Positions 17,510 through 25,352 of a stretch of 46,767 nt of DNA are shown one piece after another (position 1 is the first letter of the stretch; every line of letters starts with the position of its first letter). The stretch spans positions 1 through 46,767 of the forward strand of contig JAHAFI010000026.1 in NCBI GenBank assembly GCA_018374355.1, in the 5' to 3' direction. The notes below the pieces were generated by a model. The model did no database searches. It was not told the origin of the DNA and worked only from the letters and a program-made list of their open reading frames with translations. Made by a program: the position numbers and the translations under genes. The DNA is from Clostridiales bacterium (GTDB lineage Bacteria > Bacillota > Clostridia > Lachnospirales > Lachnospiraceae).

Positions 17510-18332
17510 GCAGGCAAAGAGAAAGGTCGGCGCTGTGACAAAACAGATACTGCTGATCCTTATGACAATTGTAATGTTTTTCCCGTTGTATATTGTATTT
17601 ATAATGGGAACTTATTATAGTGAAGATATCTTTAAAGGAATGCCGATCCTGCCGGGCGGATATTTGATGGAAAACATCCAAATGGTAATCTCCAAAGGAT
17701 ATTTCAGAGCATATTTTAACTCGATTTCAGTTTCTGTCGCATCGGTAATACTGAGCGTATTGATTTCTGCTTTGATCGGTTTTGCGCTGGCAAAATATAA
17801 ATTCAAAGGTAAAAAAGCAATTTTTGCATTTATTATGGCAATTATGATGATTCCGGGACAGATTTCCATGATCGGTTATATGCTGGAAATGAGAAAGCTG
17901 GGACTGATTAATACTCTGCTTCCACTGATCTTTACATGGGCGGCCCATCCTTTGGGAGCATTTTTGATGACTCAGTTTATCAGTGATGCCGTGCCGGATG
18001 AACTGTTGGAATCAGGCCGTCTGGATGGATGCTCCGAGCCGGGACTATTCTTTCGGATTGTAGTTCCCTGTATCAAGCCGGGTATCCTGACGCTGGCAAC
18101 CATGGTATTTTTGTGGTCATGGAACAACTATGCCCTGCCCCTCATCATGGTCAACAAACAGGAAATGTTCACCATTCCGCTGATGGTCAACAATCTTTCC
18201 AACGCATTCCGAAGTGACTACGGTGCAATCATGTGTGCTCTTGCACTGTCTGTATTGCCTATGATCGTCATTTTCAGTTTGTGTTCCAAAACATTTATTA
18301 AAGGTATTGCAGCGGGAGCCGTAAAAGGCTGA
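17502..18332 (+). CDS. ABC sugar transporter permease (MalG/UgpE type)
   Basis: The 276-residue protein has six membrane helices and the EAA loop in the form ESGRLDGCSEPGLFFRIVVP. I place the start at ATG 17502, after AAAGGGG, not at the in-frame ATG 17484. This start overlaps the stop of the first permease gene by eight bases, a sign of coupling. It is the second half of the membrane channel of this sugar importer. The C-terminal end (FIKGIAAGAVKG) is typical of the class. Confidence 0.93.
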   Translation: MSKQAKRKVGAVTKQILLILMTIVMFFPLYIVFIMGTYYSEDIFKGMPILPGGYLMENIQMVISKGYFRAYFNSISVSVASVILSVLISALIGFALAKYKFKGKKAIFAFIMAIMMIPGQISMIGYMLEMRKLGLINTLLPLIFTWAAHPLGAFLMTQFISDAVPDELLESGRLDGCSEPGLFFRIVVPCIKPGILTLATMVFLWSWNNYALPLIMVNKQEMFTIPLMVNNLSNAFRSDYGAIMCALALSVLPMIVIFSLCSKTFIKGIAAGAVKG

Positions 18333-18355
18333 TAAATAAGTAGGAGGGAGTAAGT

Positions 18356-19615
18356 ATGGACTACACAATATCCATGGAAGACCGCCGGATTCTGCGGGAG
18401 CTTGCAAAAAAACAGTTAGAGTTCCATCACAAAGAAGAGAATCAGAAGAGGATCAAAGAGTGGTATAAGCACAATGCGCTTTTGGGGGAACGCCCCATGA
18501 TTCATCTGGAAGCAGGAACCTTTCAGAGTGAATATATGCCGGGAAGACTTGCGTGTAAGGGTGAGTTTGCCCGTCAGGTTGAGCAGCAGATTTATGAAAA
18601 TTTCCAGAATCAGGAGTTATTTGACGATGACCGTGTAACACCGGATTATTTTCAGGTAAGTTATGATACATTTTTCCGCTTGTTTGATATCAAGATTGAG
18701 ATTGAGCATACAACGGTCGGAGCAGAGGAAAGTCTGGGACATCATTTCGTATCTGTTGTGGAAGATTTGGAAGATGATTATGAAAAATTAAAACCGTCGG
18801 CATTTGGCGTAAATCTGGAGAGTACCGAAGCGAAATTTAAGAGTATCGATGAGACCATCGGAGATATTCTTCCGGTGCGGATGGGCATGAACTGTCTGTA
18901 CAGCGTGCCGACACAGATGCTGGTACATTTTATGAGCATGGAAAACATGATGTACAACATCTACGATTATCCGGAACTGTTCAAGGAAATGATGGACCGT
19001 ATCGCCAACGATACGCTGGCATACTATAAAATGCTGGAGGAGAAAAGGCTGATTCTTCCCACCGTGTCCTACGAGGGTGTTGGTCAGGGAACTTGGGCGT
19101 TTACGGATGAGCTTCCGGGATATGAGGAAGTGGGAAAACGGGTATTTACACCGAAGGATGTATGGGGATTCATGGATTCTCAGGAAACCGTGGGAATTTC
19201 CCCCGAGATGTTTGAAGAATTTATTTTCCCCTGCTATAAAAAGATTGCAGATCAGTACGGAATTTTGTCTTATGGCTGCTGTGAACCGGTACATCCCATT
19301 TGGGATAGCTGTATCAGCAAACTGGAAAATCTGAGAAAGGTTTCCATTTCTCCTTGGTGTGATGAGCAGTTTATGGGAGAACGTCTGAGAGGAAGCAAGG
19401 TCATCTACCAGAGAAAACCGAGTCCCAATTATCTGGGTGTGGGGGCAAATATGGATGAGGATGCTTTCCGAAGCCATATCGATGCAACGCTGGAAGCGGC
19501 AAAGGGATGTAAGCTGGAGATTACACAGAGAGATGTTTATACGATCAACAAAGATATTTCAAAAGCCCATAGATATGTGGAAATCATCCGGGAAGAGATA
19601 GAAAAATACTGGTAA
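18356..19615 (+). CDS. Uroporphyrinogen decarboxylase-family protein in a sugar transport operon
   Basis: The 419-residue protein belongs to the UROD/MtaA/CmuA superfamily (TIM barrel). The family-like part lies in residues 150-415, with SYGCCEPVHPIWD (305-317) carrying C308, C309 and E310, and C335 in SPWCDE. In methyltransferase members, cysteines near this place bind zinc. The N-terminal ~100 residues are charged and not family-specific. Heme synthesis is unlikely because no hem genes are near. It is 23 bases downstream of the permease gene with a strong AGGAGGG site, so it is the last gene of the operon. It may process the imported compound, perhaps by methyl transfer or decarboxylation. 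This is inference. Confidence 0.8.
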   Translation: MDYTISMEDRRILRELAKKQLEFHHKEENQKRIKEWYKHNALLGERPMIHLEAGTFQSEYMPGRLACKGEFARQVEQQIYENFQNQELFDDDRVTPDYFQVSYDTFFRLFDIKIEIEHTTVGAEESLGHHFVSVVEDLEDDYEKLKPSAFGVNLESTEAKFKSIDETIGDILPVRMGMNCLYSVPTQMLVHFMSMENMMYNIYDYPELFKEMMDRIANDTLAYYKMLEEKRLILPTVSYEGVGQGTWAFTDELPGYEEVGKRVFTPKDVWGFMDSQETVGISPEMFEEFIFPCYKKIADQYGILSYGCCEPVHPIWDSCISKLENLRKVSISPWCDEQFMGERLRGSKVIYQRKPSPNYLGVGANMDEDAFRSHIDATLEAAKGCKLEITQRDVYTINKDISKAHRYVEIIREEIEKYW

Positions 19616-19623
19616 AATCATAG

Positions 19624-19668
19624 AAAAGCATTCGCGGGAATCCGGAAGGAAAGCCGTAGGATGCTTTT
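19624..19668 (+). terminator. Terminator of the ABC/UROD-like operon
   Basis: AAAAGCAT (19624-19631) pairs with ATGCTTTT (19661-19668), followed by a T-run. The remaining gap to 20001 is AT-rich; it holds a small hairpin at 19959-19982 (TTTTACCAT/ATGGTAAAA) that may end the convergent DUF1002 gene. Nothing else is recognised in the 386 bases 19616-20001. Confidence 0.6.
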
Positions 19669-20001
19669 TTATGTTTTTGTTTGTTTTTGAGTCACCGGAT
19701 ACGGGGATGCTGGGGAAAAAAGTGAAATCATTTGGAATGTTTCCCAAAAAAGAGGAGTGCCCGAGTACCTCGCAGCACCCGGGCAATTATTATGAAAAAA
19801 TTTTATGTGTAATGAACCCATTACAATACACAACTTCGTTATTCCTTTCGGAACTGTTTATAGGATACCAAGATAATATGAACAAACTATGAACATGAAG
19901 TTAATTTATCGTGAATATACACAAATGAATATGGGATTACAGGGGTACTGTTGTTGAATTTTACCATGATAAAATGGTAAAACAGAAACGTGTACATAAT
20001 T

Positions 20002-20907
20002 TTACCAGCCAAACCAACCCTTGATCATTTCCCAAAGCTTTTGAAACCATGAGATAATTGTAGCAAAAAATCCTTCCACCTGCTCCTGACTGATGTTTAA
20101 ATCCATATCTTCCAGCTTCTGATACAGATCCTTCGCCTGCTCTTTCAGGGTTTCCACATCCAGATCAAGGCTTCCGATTTTTTCCATCAGAGAAGCAATT
20201 TTTGCTTTATCTTCTTCTGAAAGCTGGATATCCATTTCTTTTGCAGCATCTGTGATGACGGCCTGAATTTTTTCCGGTTCAGTGATTTCTTCGGCCACAA
20301 TGACATCCTTGACGGCGCCAATGAGCTCTTCCGCTTTGAGCGGATCGCCCAGCGTCTCTCCCAGTTCACTGGTGGTTACCAGTTCTTCTGTGGCAGCATC
20401 GGCATTTTCCGGTTTGATGACTTCCCCGGTCATGGAGCCGTAAGCTTTCATGGCTCCTACCAAAGCCGCAGTACCGGAAATGTTAAATGGTCCGGCTACC
20501 CGGACTTCCGCATTCTCCAGTCCGGCGGTGGCCAATGCATTCTGATACATTCCGGTGGTACAGTAGGTGATGTTGCTGGTTTTTACTTTGATGCCGCTTC
20601 CTTCTTCTTTCTTTTCCACCACAACGGAGGACAGGGCTCTCGTTCCGATAATGCTGGAATCCAGATAAGCATCCAGATAATCGTGCTCGTCCTGATTGGT
20701 GATAGTTACCACCATATAGCCGCCAAGCTCCGCCGGATTGACTTCCAGAAGATCCAGAACGGTGGCTTTTTCCGTTTCCGTCAGATCGGCGCCCAAGGCC
20801 AGATAGGGTGCGTCCACCTGATCAGCCTTTACTACTGTAGGACTTGACAGCGCTGCCGCAAGTGTCAGGGCAGACAGTGCGGCGGCAATAGTTTTTCTTA
20901 TTCTCAT
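20002..20907 (-). CDS. Secreted DUF1002 protein
   Basis: From ATG 20907 the protein has 301 residues: an N-terminal signal peptide (RIRKTIAAALSALTLAAALS, cleavage likely near VVKA), then the DUF1002 region with LGADLTETEKATVLDLLEV and the repeated helical C-terminal part, ending in a Trp-rich segment (WEMIKGWFGW). DUF1002 proteins are extracytoplasmic proteins of unknown function, common in Firmicutes. The frame is open to 21033, but AAAGGGG lies seven bases before 20907, which decides the start. An extended -10 (TGG-TATAAT, about 20964-20972) lies upstream. It is monocistronic. Confidence 0.88.
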   Translation of the reverse strand: MRIRKTIAAALSALTLAAALSSPTVVKADQVDAPYLALGADLTETEKATVLDLLEVNPAELGGYMVVTITNQDEHDYLDAYLDSSIIGTRALSSVVVEKKEEGSGIKVKTSNITYCTTGMYQNALATAGLENAEVRVAGPFNISGTAALVGAMKAYGSMTGEVIKPENADAATEELVTTSELGETLGDPLKAEELIGAVKDVIVAEEITEPEKIQAVITDAAKEMDIQLSEEDKAKIASLMEKIGSLDLDVETLKEQAKDLYQKLEDMDLNISQEQVEGFFATIISWFQKLWEMIKGWFGW

Positions 20908-21128
20908 ATACATTCCCCTTTTTGATTTTAGTAATTTTTGTTTTTTGCATATGCTTGTATTATACCATGGGTTGCGGAAGGTGTTTCTTAAAAATTTTTG
21001 AAGAAAAGAGGGCAATTCTAACGGATTTGGCAAATTTCTTCGTTTCTGCTTGAAAATATTCTGTGGAACGGTGGAGTGAAAACGATAATTGATATTTTTT
21101 TCTGCAGAGTTCTACGCGATTCACCTGA

Positions 21129-21383
21129 TTGGACAAGAAAGAGAAAAATTATTTGATTATGTCCAAAATGGTACGGGATTTAGTTTACATAACTCTAGTA
21201 ATCGGCGGTTTGGACGTGAGGAAAAGAATTCGCTGGCATACGTCCACGATTTGGAAAGGATTGTGGACGTATTAAAGAGATTTTGCGTTCTCATGTCCAA
21301 ACAGGCAAATCCCAGTTCATTATTGGAGAATTTGGAGCGAATATTTGGACAACAACGGAAGGTATTTGCAGTTTATGTCCAAA
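21129..21383. repeat. Array of alternating TTTGGAC / GTCCAAA boxes
   Basis: Boxes occur at 21129 (TTGGAC), 21161 (GTCCAAA), 21209 (TTTGGAC), 21242 (GTCCA), 21264 (TGGAC), 21295 (GTCCAAA), 21344 (TTTGGAC) and 21377 (GTCCAAA). Orientation alternates strictly. Each TTTGGAC is followed by GTCCAAA after 31-33 bases; the other interval is 48, 22 or 49 bases. No gene is supported across it. The gap 20908-21555 otherwise holds the DUF1002 promoter and the thrS terminator. Confidence 0.75.
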
Positions 21384-21489
21384 GTGCAGATTTTCTGGAA
21401 ATCTTTTAAATATCTGAGCTAATACCGATATATATCCATCCCGGAATACAGCCGGTGAACAGAGTAACACGGTTTTGCAGCTGCAACTA

Positions 21490-21538
21490 TAAAATACAGA
21501 CAGGCAGCGGCCAATCTCAAAAGCCGCTGCCTGTCTGT
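21490..21538 (-). terminator. Terminator of thrS
   Basis: A perfect 16-bp stem joins 21496-21511 and 21523-21538 (ACAGACAGGCAGCGGC and its complement), followed on the minus strand by ATTTTATAG. Confidence 0.8.
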
Positions 21539-21555
21539 GCATTTCAGCAATATTT

Positions 21556-23517
21556 TTATTTCTGTTCCTGAACTTCGATCTTACGAATCTCTTTTGTACG
21601 AATCTCTTTAGAAACTGCATCGATAAACTCATCCAGTCCCTTCTGACCTTCGTCGCCTAAGAAACGGCTTCTAACAGAAACCTTTCCGTCAGCTTCTTCC
21701 TTTTCACCGACAACCAGCATATAAGGAACTTTTGCCAGCCGTGTCTCGCGGATTTTGTAACCGATTTTTTCAGCTCTGGTGTCAACGGTAGAGAGAATGC
21801 CGTTTGCTTTCAGCTCACTGTTTACCTTCTCTGCATATCCCAGATATTTATCGGAAATCGGAAGTACGCGTACCTGTTCCGGGCAAAGCCATGTAGGCAG
21901 CAGTCCTGCATATTTTTCGATCAGCCATGCCAGAGTTCTTTCGTAGCATCCGATGGAAGTACGATGGATGATGTATGGACGAACCTTATCACCGTTCTGG
22001 TCGATGTAATACATGTCAAACTGTTCAGCCAGCAGAGCATCCCACTGAATGGTGATCATAGTGTCTTCTTTACCGTAAACATTTTTTGCATTGATGTCTA
22101 CTTTCGGACCATAGAAAGCAGCTTCTCCCACATCCTCAACAAACGGAATTTCCAGTTCGTTCAGGACATCTCGGATATGCTGTTCTGTTTCATTCCATAC
22201 ATCGGCATCACCGATATATTTTTCGTTGTTGTCAGGATCCCATTTGGACAAATGGAAAGTTACGTCATCCTGCAGACCCAGAGTAGTCAGGCAGTGTTTT
22301 GCCAGTGCCAGACAGCCTTTGAATTCTTCTACCATCTGGTCAGGACGGACAATCAAATGTCCTTCGGAGATCGTAAACTGACGTACACGGGTCAGACCAT
22401 GCATTTCGCCGGAATCCTCGTTACGGAACAGTGTGGAAGTTTCGCCGTAGCGCAGAGGCAGGTCGCGGTAGGATTTCTGGCTTGCTTTGTATACAAAATA
22501 CTGGAATGGGCAGGTCATCGGACGCAGAGCGAATACCTCTTTGTCTTTTTCTTCATCGCCCAGTACGAACATACCATCTTTGTAGTGATCCCAGTGACCG
22601 GAAATCTTGTACAGATCACTCTTAGCCATCAGAGGAGTTTTGGTACGGATGTAACCCCAGTTGTTATCTTCTTCATCTTCAATCCATCGCTGGAGGGTCT
22701 GGATGATCTTTGTACCCTTCGGCATCAGGAGCGGAAGACCCTGACCGATAACGTCTACGGTTGTGAAGATTTCCATCTCACGGCCCAGTTTGTTGTGGTC
22801 GCGTTTTTTGATATCTTCCAGATGCTGCAGGTATGCTTCCAGCTCTTCTTTTGCTGCAAATGCGCTTCCATAGATACGCTGAAGCATTGCTCTGTTGGAA
22901 TCACCTCTCCAGTAAGCGCCGGAGGAGGAAGTCAGCTTGAAGGCTTTGATTCCTTTTGTGCTCATCAGGTGAGGGCCGGCGCACAGATCAACGAAATCCC
23001 CCTGACTGTAGAAGGAAATGACAGCGTCTTCCGGAAGATCCTGAATCAGTTCTACTTTGTAAGGCTCTCCTTTTTCTTCCATGAATTTGATCGCTTCATT
23101 TCTCGGAAGGGTGAATTTTTCCAGTTTGGCGCCTTTTTTGATGATTTTCTTCATTTCTTTTTCGATTTTGTCCAGATCCTCTCTGGAAAATGGTGCGGAT
23201 TCAAAATCGTAATAGTATCCGGTATCGATGGCAGGGCCGATTGCCAATTTTACATCGGGAAACAGTCTTTTTACCGCTTCAGCCAGTACGTGGGAGCAGG
23301 TGTGGCGGACAACCCGCAGACCTTCTTCATCTCTTGCTGTAAGGATGTTCAGGGTACAGTCTTCAGAAAGGACTGTTCTCAGATCCACCACTTCGCCATT
23401 TACTTCTCCGGCACATGCAGCTCTTGCAAGTCCTTCACTGATATCGAATGCAACATCAATGACAGATTTGCTTTCTGCATATTCTTTTACAGAACCATCT
23501 TTTAATGTGATTTTCAT
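21556..23517 (-). CDS. thrS: Threonyl-tRNA synthetase
   Basis: The 653-residue protein has the full ThrRS layout: an N-terminal TGS domain (about 1-62), the tRNA second additional (editing) domain (about 65-230, with RHTCSHVLAEAVKRLFP), the class II catalytic core (about 240-530, motif 2 region TSTLFRNEDSGEMHGLTRVRQF, motif 3 ending IGCYERTLAWLIE) and an anticodon-binding domain (about 545-645). It charges tRNA-Thr with threonine and clears mischarged serine. The core zinc-binding cysteine is in RPMTCPFQYFVY. It is preceded by a T-box leader, so transcription should rise when tRNA-Thr is uncharged. Confidence 0.97.
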   Translation of the reverse strand: MKITLKDGSVKEYAESKSVIDVAFDISEGLARAACAGEVNGEVVDLRTVLSEDCTLNILTARDEEGLRVVRHTCSHVLAEAVKRLFPDVKLAIGPAIDTGYYYDFESAPFSREDLDKIEKEMKKIIKKGAKLEKFTLPRNEAIKFMEEKGEPYKVELIQDLPEDAVISFYSQGDFVDLCAGPHLMSTKGIKAFKLTSSSGAYWRGDSNRAMLQRIYGSAFAAKEELEAYLQHLEDIKKRDHNKLGREMEIFTTVDVIGQGLPLLMPKGTKIIQTLQRWIEDEEDNNWGYIRTKTPLMAKSDLYKISGHWDHYKDGMFVLGDEEKDKEVFALRPMTCPFQYFVYKASQKSYRDLPLRYGETSTLFRNEDSGEMHGLTRVRQFTISEGHLIVRPDQMVEEFKGCLALAKHCLTTLGLQDDVTFHLSKWDPDNNEKYIGDADVWNETEQHIRDVLNELEIPFVEDVGEAAFYGPKVDINAKNVYGKEDTMITIQWDALLAEQFDMYYIDQNGDKVRPYIIHRTSIGCYERTLAWLIEKYAGLLPTWLCPEQVRVLPISDKYLGYAEKVNSELKANGILSTVDTRAEKIGYKIRETRLAKVPYMLVVGEKEEADGKVSVRSRFLGDEGQKGLDEFIDAVSKEIRTKEIRKIEVQEQK

Positions 23518-23580
23518 GATATTCCTCCTGTTTATAAATGAAAATATGTTGAAATAGTAACGTGTTTTGAAAATAAAAAA

Positions 23581-23858
23581 TCCCTGAACAGTTCAATAAC
23601 TGTTCAGGGACGATATACAAAATACCGCGGTTCCACCCTAATTGGCTGCACTGGTCTGTAACCGGAAAAGATATTCCGAAAAATCACAGCAGATGCATCT
23701 CCACTTCATTTGACGGTAACGGTGTCTGCCGGGCTGGATTGGAGCCGCTCAAGGGTGGTCTTCAAATGCTTTTCCATAGGATACTTTCAGCTTATGTACC
23801 CCTCTCTGGATGGATGGACATTCTACTCTTCCTGTCAATGCTTTGGTAATCTTTATTT
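23581..23858 (-). promoter_or_regulatory. T-box leader (Thr) of thrS
   Basis: On the minus strand the conserved T-box AGGGTGGAACCGCG lies at 23627-23640. It is followed by a terminator hairpin with a perfect 13-bp stem (23581-23610, TCCCTGAACAGTT and complement) and TTTTTTA. The long stem I region lies upstream, with an AGTA/GAAAG arrangement. A likely specifier is ACC (Thr), in the segment GAAGACCACC just before CTTGAG. The leader reads uncharged tRNA-Thr and switches to the antiterminator. The gap 23518-23920 is fully explained by this leader and its promoter. Confidence 0.93.
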
Positions 23859-23864
23859 TTTTCA

Positions 23865-23892
23865 ATTATAGCATGAAATAAAGGGTTGTCAA
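23865..23892 (-). promoter_or_regulatory. Promoter of the thrS T-box transcript
   Basis: On the minus strand TTGACA (23887-23892) and TATAAT (23865-23870) are separated by 16 bases, immediately upstream of the T-box leader. Confidence 0.8.
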
Positions 23893-23920
23893 GGGCAGGA
23901 ATAAAAGTTTAACTGTAACT

Positions 23921-25138
23921 CTATTTGTTTTTGCCTAAACGTTCAGCGGCCAGCACAAGGAACAGCGCCGGAATCAAAAAGAGAGCGGTACATCCCAGTC
24001 CCCACGGAACAGATAGGCGCTGGGCTGCAAGACCCACAACAGGTCCACCGATCATTTGTCCCAGTGCATCCAACTGCCCGCTGGTGGAAAAGGTGGTTGC
24101 CCGCAGACGCTCATCCACGTGATCGTTCATCCATGCAGTGAGTACCGGACTTTTCAGAGCGCGCATCAATCCGGTCAAAAGGAACATAATCAGCAGAAAC
24201 CAGAAATTATGACCCGCCGCGAATAACACCATGCACAGGATGTATCCGGCGCTGGTGAACAAAACCACACCTTTTCGATTGAGAGTTCCTTTTTTATCCA
24301 GCCGGACAACCAGAACCTGTGATGCCAGTATTCCCAAAAGCATACCTGCAAGATTCATGATACCAAACCAGCTAACCTGACTGAGACCGCCTGCTTGTGG
24401 AAAAACTGTATCATTCAGAAAATGTGCAGTGGAAAGCCTGTCAAATCCTTCGCTGGCCAGTCCGCCGCAGAAGGTAATCGCCAGAAGGGCGATCAATACG
24501 GGAGCGCCTTTAAAAAAGCGCAGATTCAGGCGAAACAGACTGAACATATCCTGAAGAAGATTCTGCTTTTCTTCCAGTGCGGGAGAAAAATTGGTCTCCG
24601 GCATGGTTGGGATCAATATCAGTCCGAAAATCAGGAACAGAATCCCGGCCATAATGATCGGAAGCTGCAGGTTTATATTTCCGAGGAGAGTTCCAAGAAG
24701 GATTCCGGCAATTCCGCCGAACTGCCGCAGTTGTTCTCCGCGGAGGAAGGTTTTGTCCATGGACTGCTCCGGGAGTTCGGAAGAAATCCATGCTTCGAGG
24801 GCTCCGGTCAAAAAAGTATCCCCGCAGCCCCAGACAATCTGAGCCAGCAGAACTGTCCAGAACCATGGAAGAGCTCCCTCCATAAGGAAACCAATACCGT
24901 ACAGGAACACGCCGATCAGCACCGAGCGGCGGCGGCTGTACAGATCCGCAACGATTCCTGTAGGAATTTCAAATAAAAAACAGGAGGCTTCCAGAACCGT
25001 ACCCACAAAAACCAATTGAAAAACATTCAGCCTCACGACTTCCAGATGATACACCATGGACAGCACGGTGGACATGGAGAATAATAAGGAAAAGCAAAAA
25101 CAAAAAATTAAATATACAGAATAGGCTTTTTTCTTCAT
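23921..25138 (-). CDS. MFS transporter
   Basis: The 405-residue protein has twelve predicted membrane helices and the major facilitator loop after helix 2 in the form GIVADLYSRRRSVLIGV. Helix 1 begins right at the N-terminus with aromatic-rich sequence. It resembles drug-efflux MFS proteins, but substrate cannot be read from sequence. It is divergent from the GH92 gene; their promoters lie back to back within 75 bases. Its leader contains one of the short inverted repeats (25190-25222). Confidence 0.9.
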   Translation of the reverse strand: MKKKAYSVYLIFCFCFSLLFSMSTVLSMVYHLEVVRLNVFQLVFVGTVLEASCFLFEIPTGIVADLYSRRRSVLIGVFLYGIGFLMEGALPWFWTVLLAQIVWGCGDTFLTGALEAWISSELPEQSMDKTFLRGEQLRQFGGIAGILLGTLLGNINLQLPIIMAGILFLIFGLILIPTMPETNFSPALEEKQNLLQDMFSLFRLNLRFFKGAPVLIALLAITFCGGLASEGFDRLSTAHFLNDTVFPQAGGLSQVSWFGIMNLAGMLLGILASQVLVVRLDKKGTLNRKGVVLFTSAGYILCMVLFAAGHNFWFLLIMFLLTGLMRALKSPVLTAWMNDHVDERLRATTFSTSGQLDALGQMIGGPVVGLAAQRLSVPWGLGCTALFLIPALFLVLAAERLGKNK

Positions 25139-25189
25139 ACAAAAAATTTCCTTGTGAATCTCCTTTTTCTATTCGTACAAATTTGATTT

Positions 25190-25222
25190 GTAACTACTCA
25201 GGATTTTGGCCTTCATAGTCAC
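25190..25222. repeat. Short inverted repeat of the GTAACTATTCAG type
   Basis: It starts GTAACTACTCAG and ends CATAGTCAC, the imperfect complement, with GGCC in the loop. It lies in the 5' leader of the MFS gene. The same unit occurs at 27462-27497 and 34015-34052 and forms the outer arms of the element at 13629-13772. Confidence 0.55.
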
Positions 25223-25238
25223 TTATCTTTCCTATAAT

Positions 25239-25266
25239 ATTTTACAGTAATTCCCTGATTTGTCAA
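25239..25266 (-). promoter_or_regulatory. Putative promoter of the MFS gene
   Basis: On the minus strand TTGACA (25261-25266) and TAAAAT (25239-25244) are separated by 16 bases. It faces away from the GH92 promoter at 25283-25311. Confidence 0.55.
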
Positions 25267-25282
25267 TGAAAAGCAGAACCTG

Positions 25283-25311
25283 TTGACAACCACAGATGCT
25301 CCATATATAAT
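25283..25311 (+). promoter_or_regulatory. Consensus promoter of the GH92 gene
   Basis: TTGACA (25283-25288), a 17-base spacer and TATAAT (25306-25311) form a perfect sigma-A promoter about 42 bases before the chosen start codon. Confidence 0.8.
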
Positions 25312-25352
25312 TGCAGATGCTTTGACTTAAAATGAAAAGAAAGGAAATTACA

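Noticed and set aside
18356..19615. hemE, uroporphyrinogen decarboxylase of heme synthesis
   Set aside because: The sequence is a distant superfamily member in a sugar operon with an extra N-terminal region; no hem genes are present.
21129..21383. Possible CRISPR array from regularly spaced repeats
   Set aside because: The repeats are only 5-7 bases, alternate in orientation, and no cas genes are near.
21089..21409. 106-codon frame between DUF1002 and thrS
   Set aside because: It coincides with the TTTGGAC/GTCCAAA array, has no good ribosome binding site and resembles no family; the box pattern explains the sequence better.
21964..23505. Long open frame of 513 codons opposite thrS
   Set aside because: It is the antisense of a certain thrS gene, rich in Phe/Cys/Val as expected of a shadow frame, and has no family resemblance.
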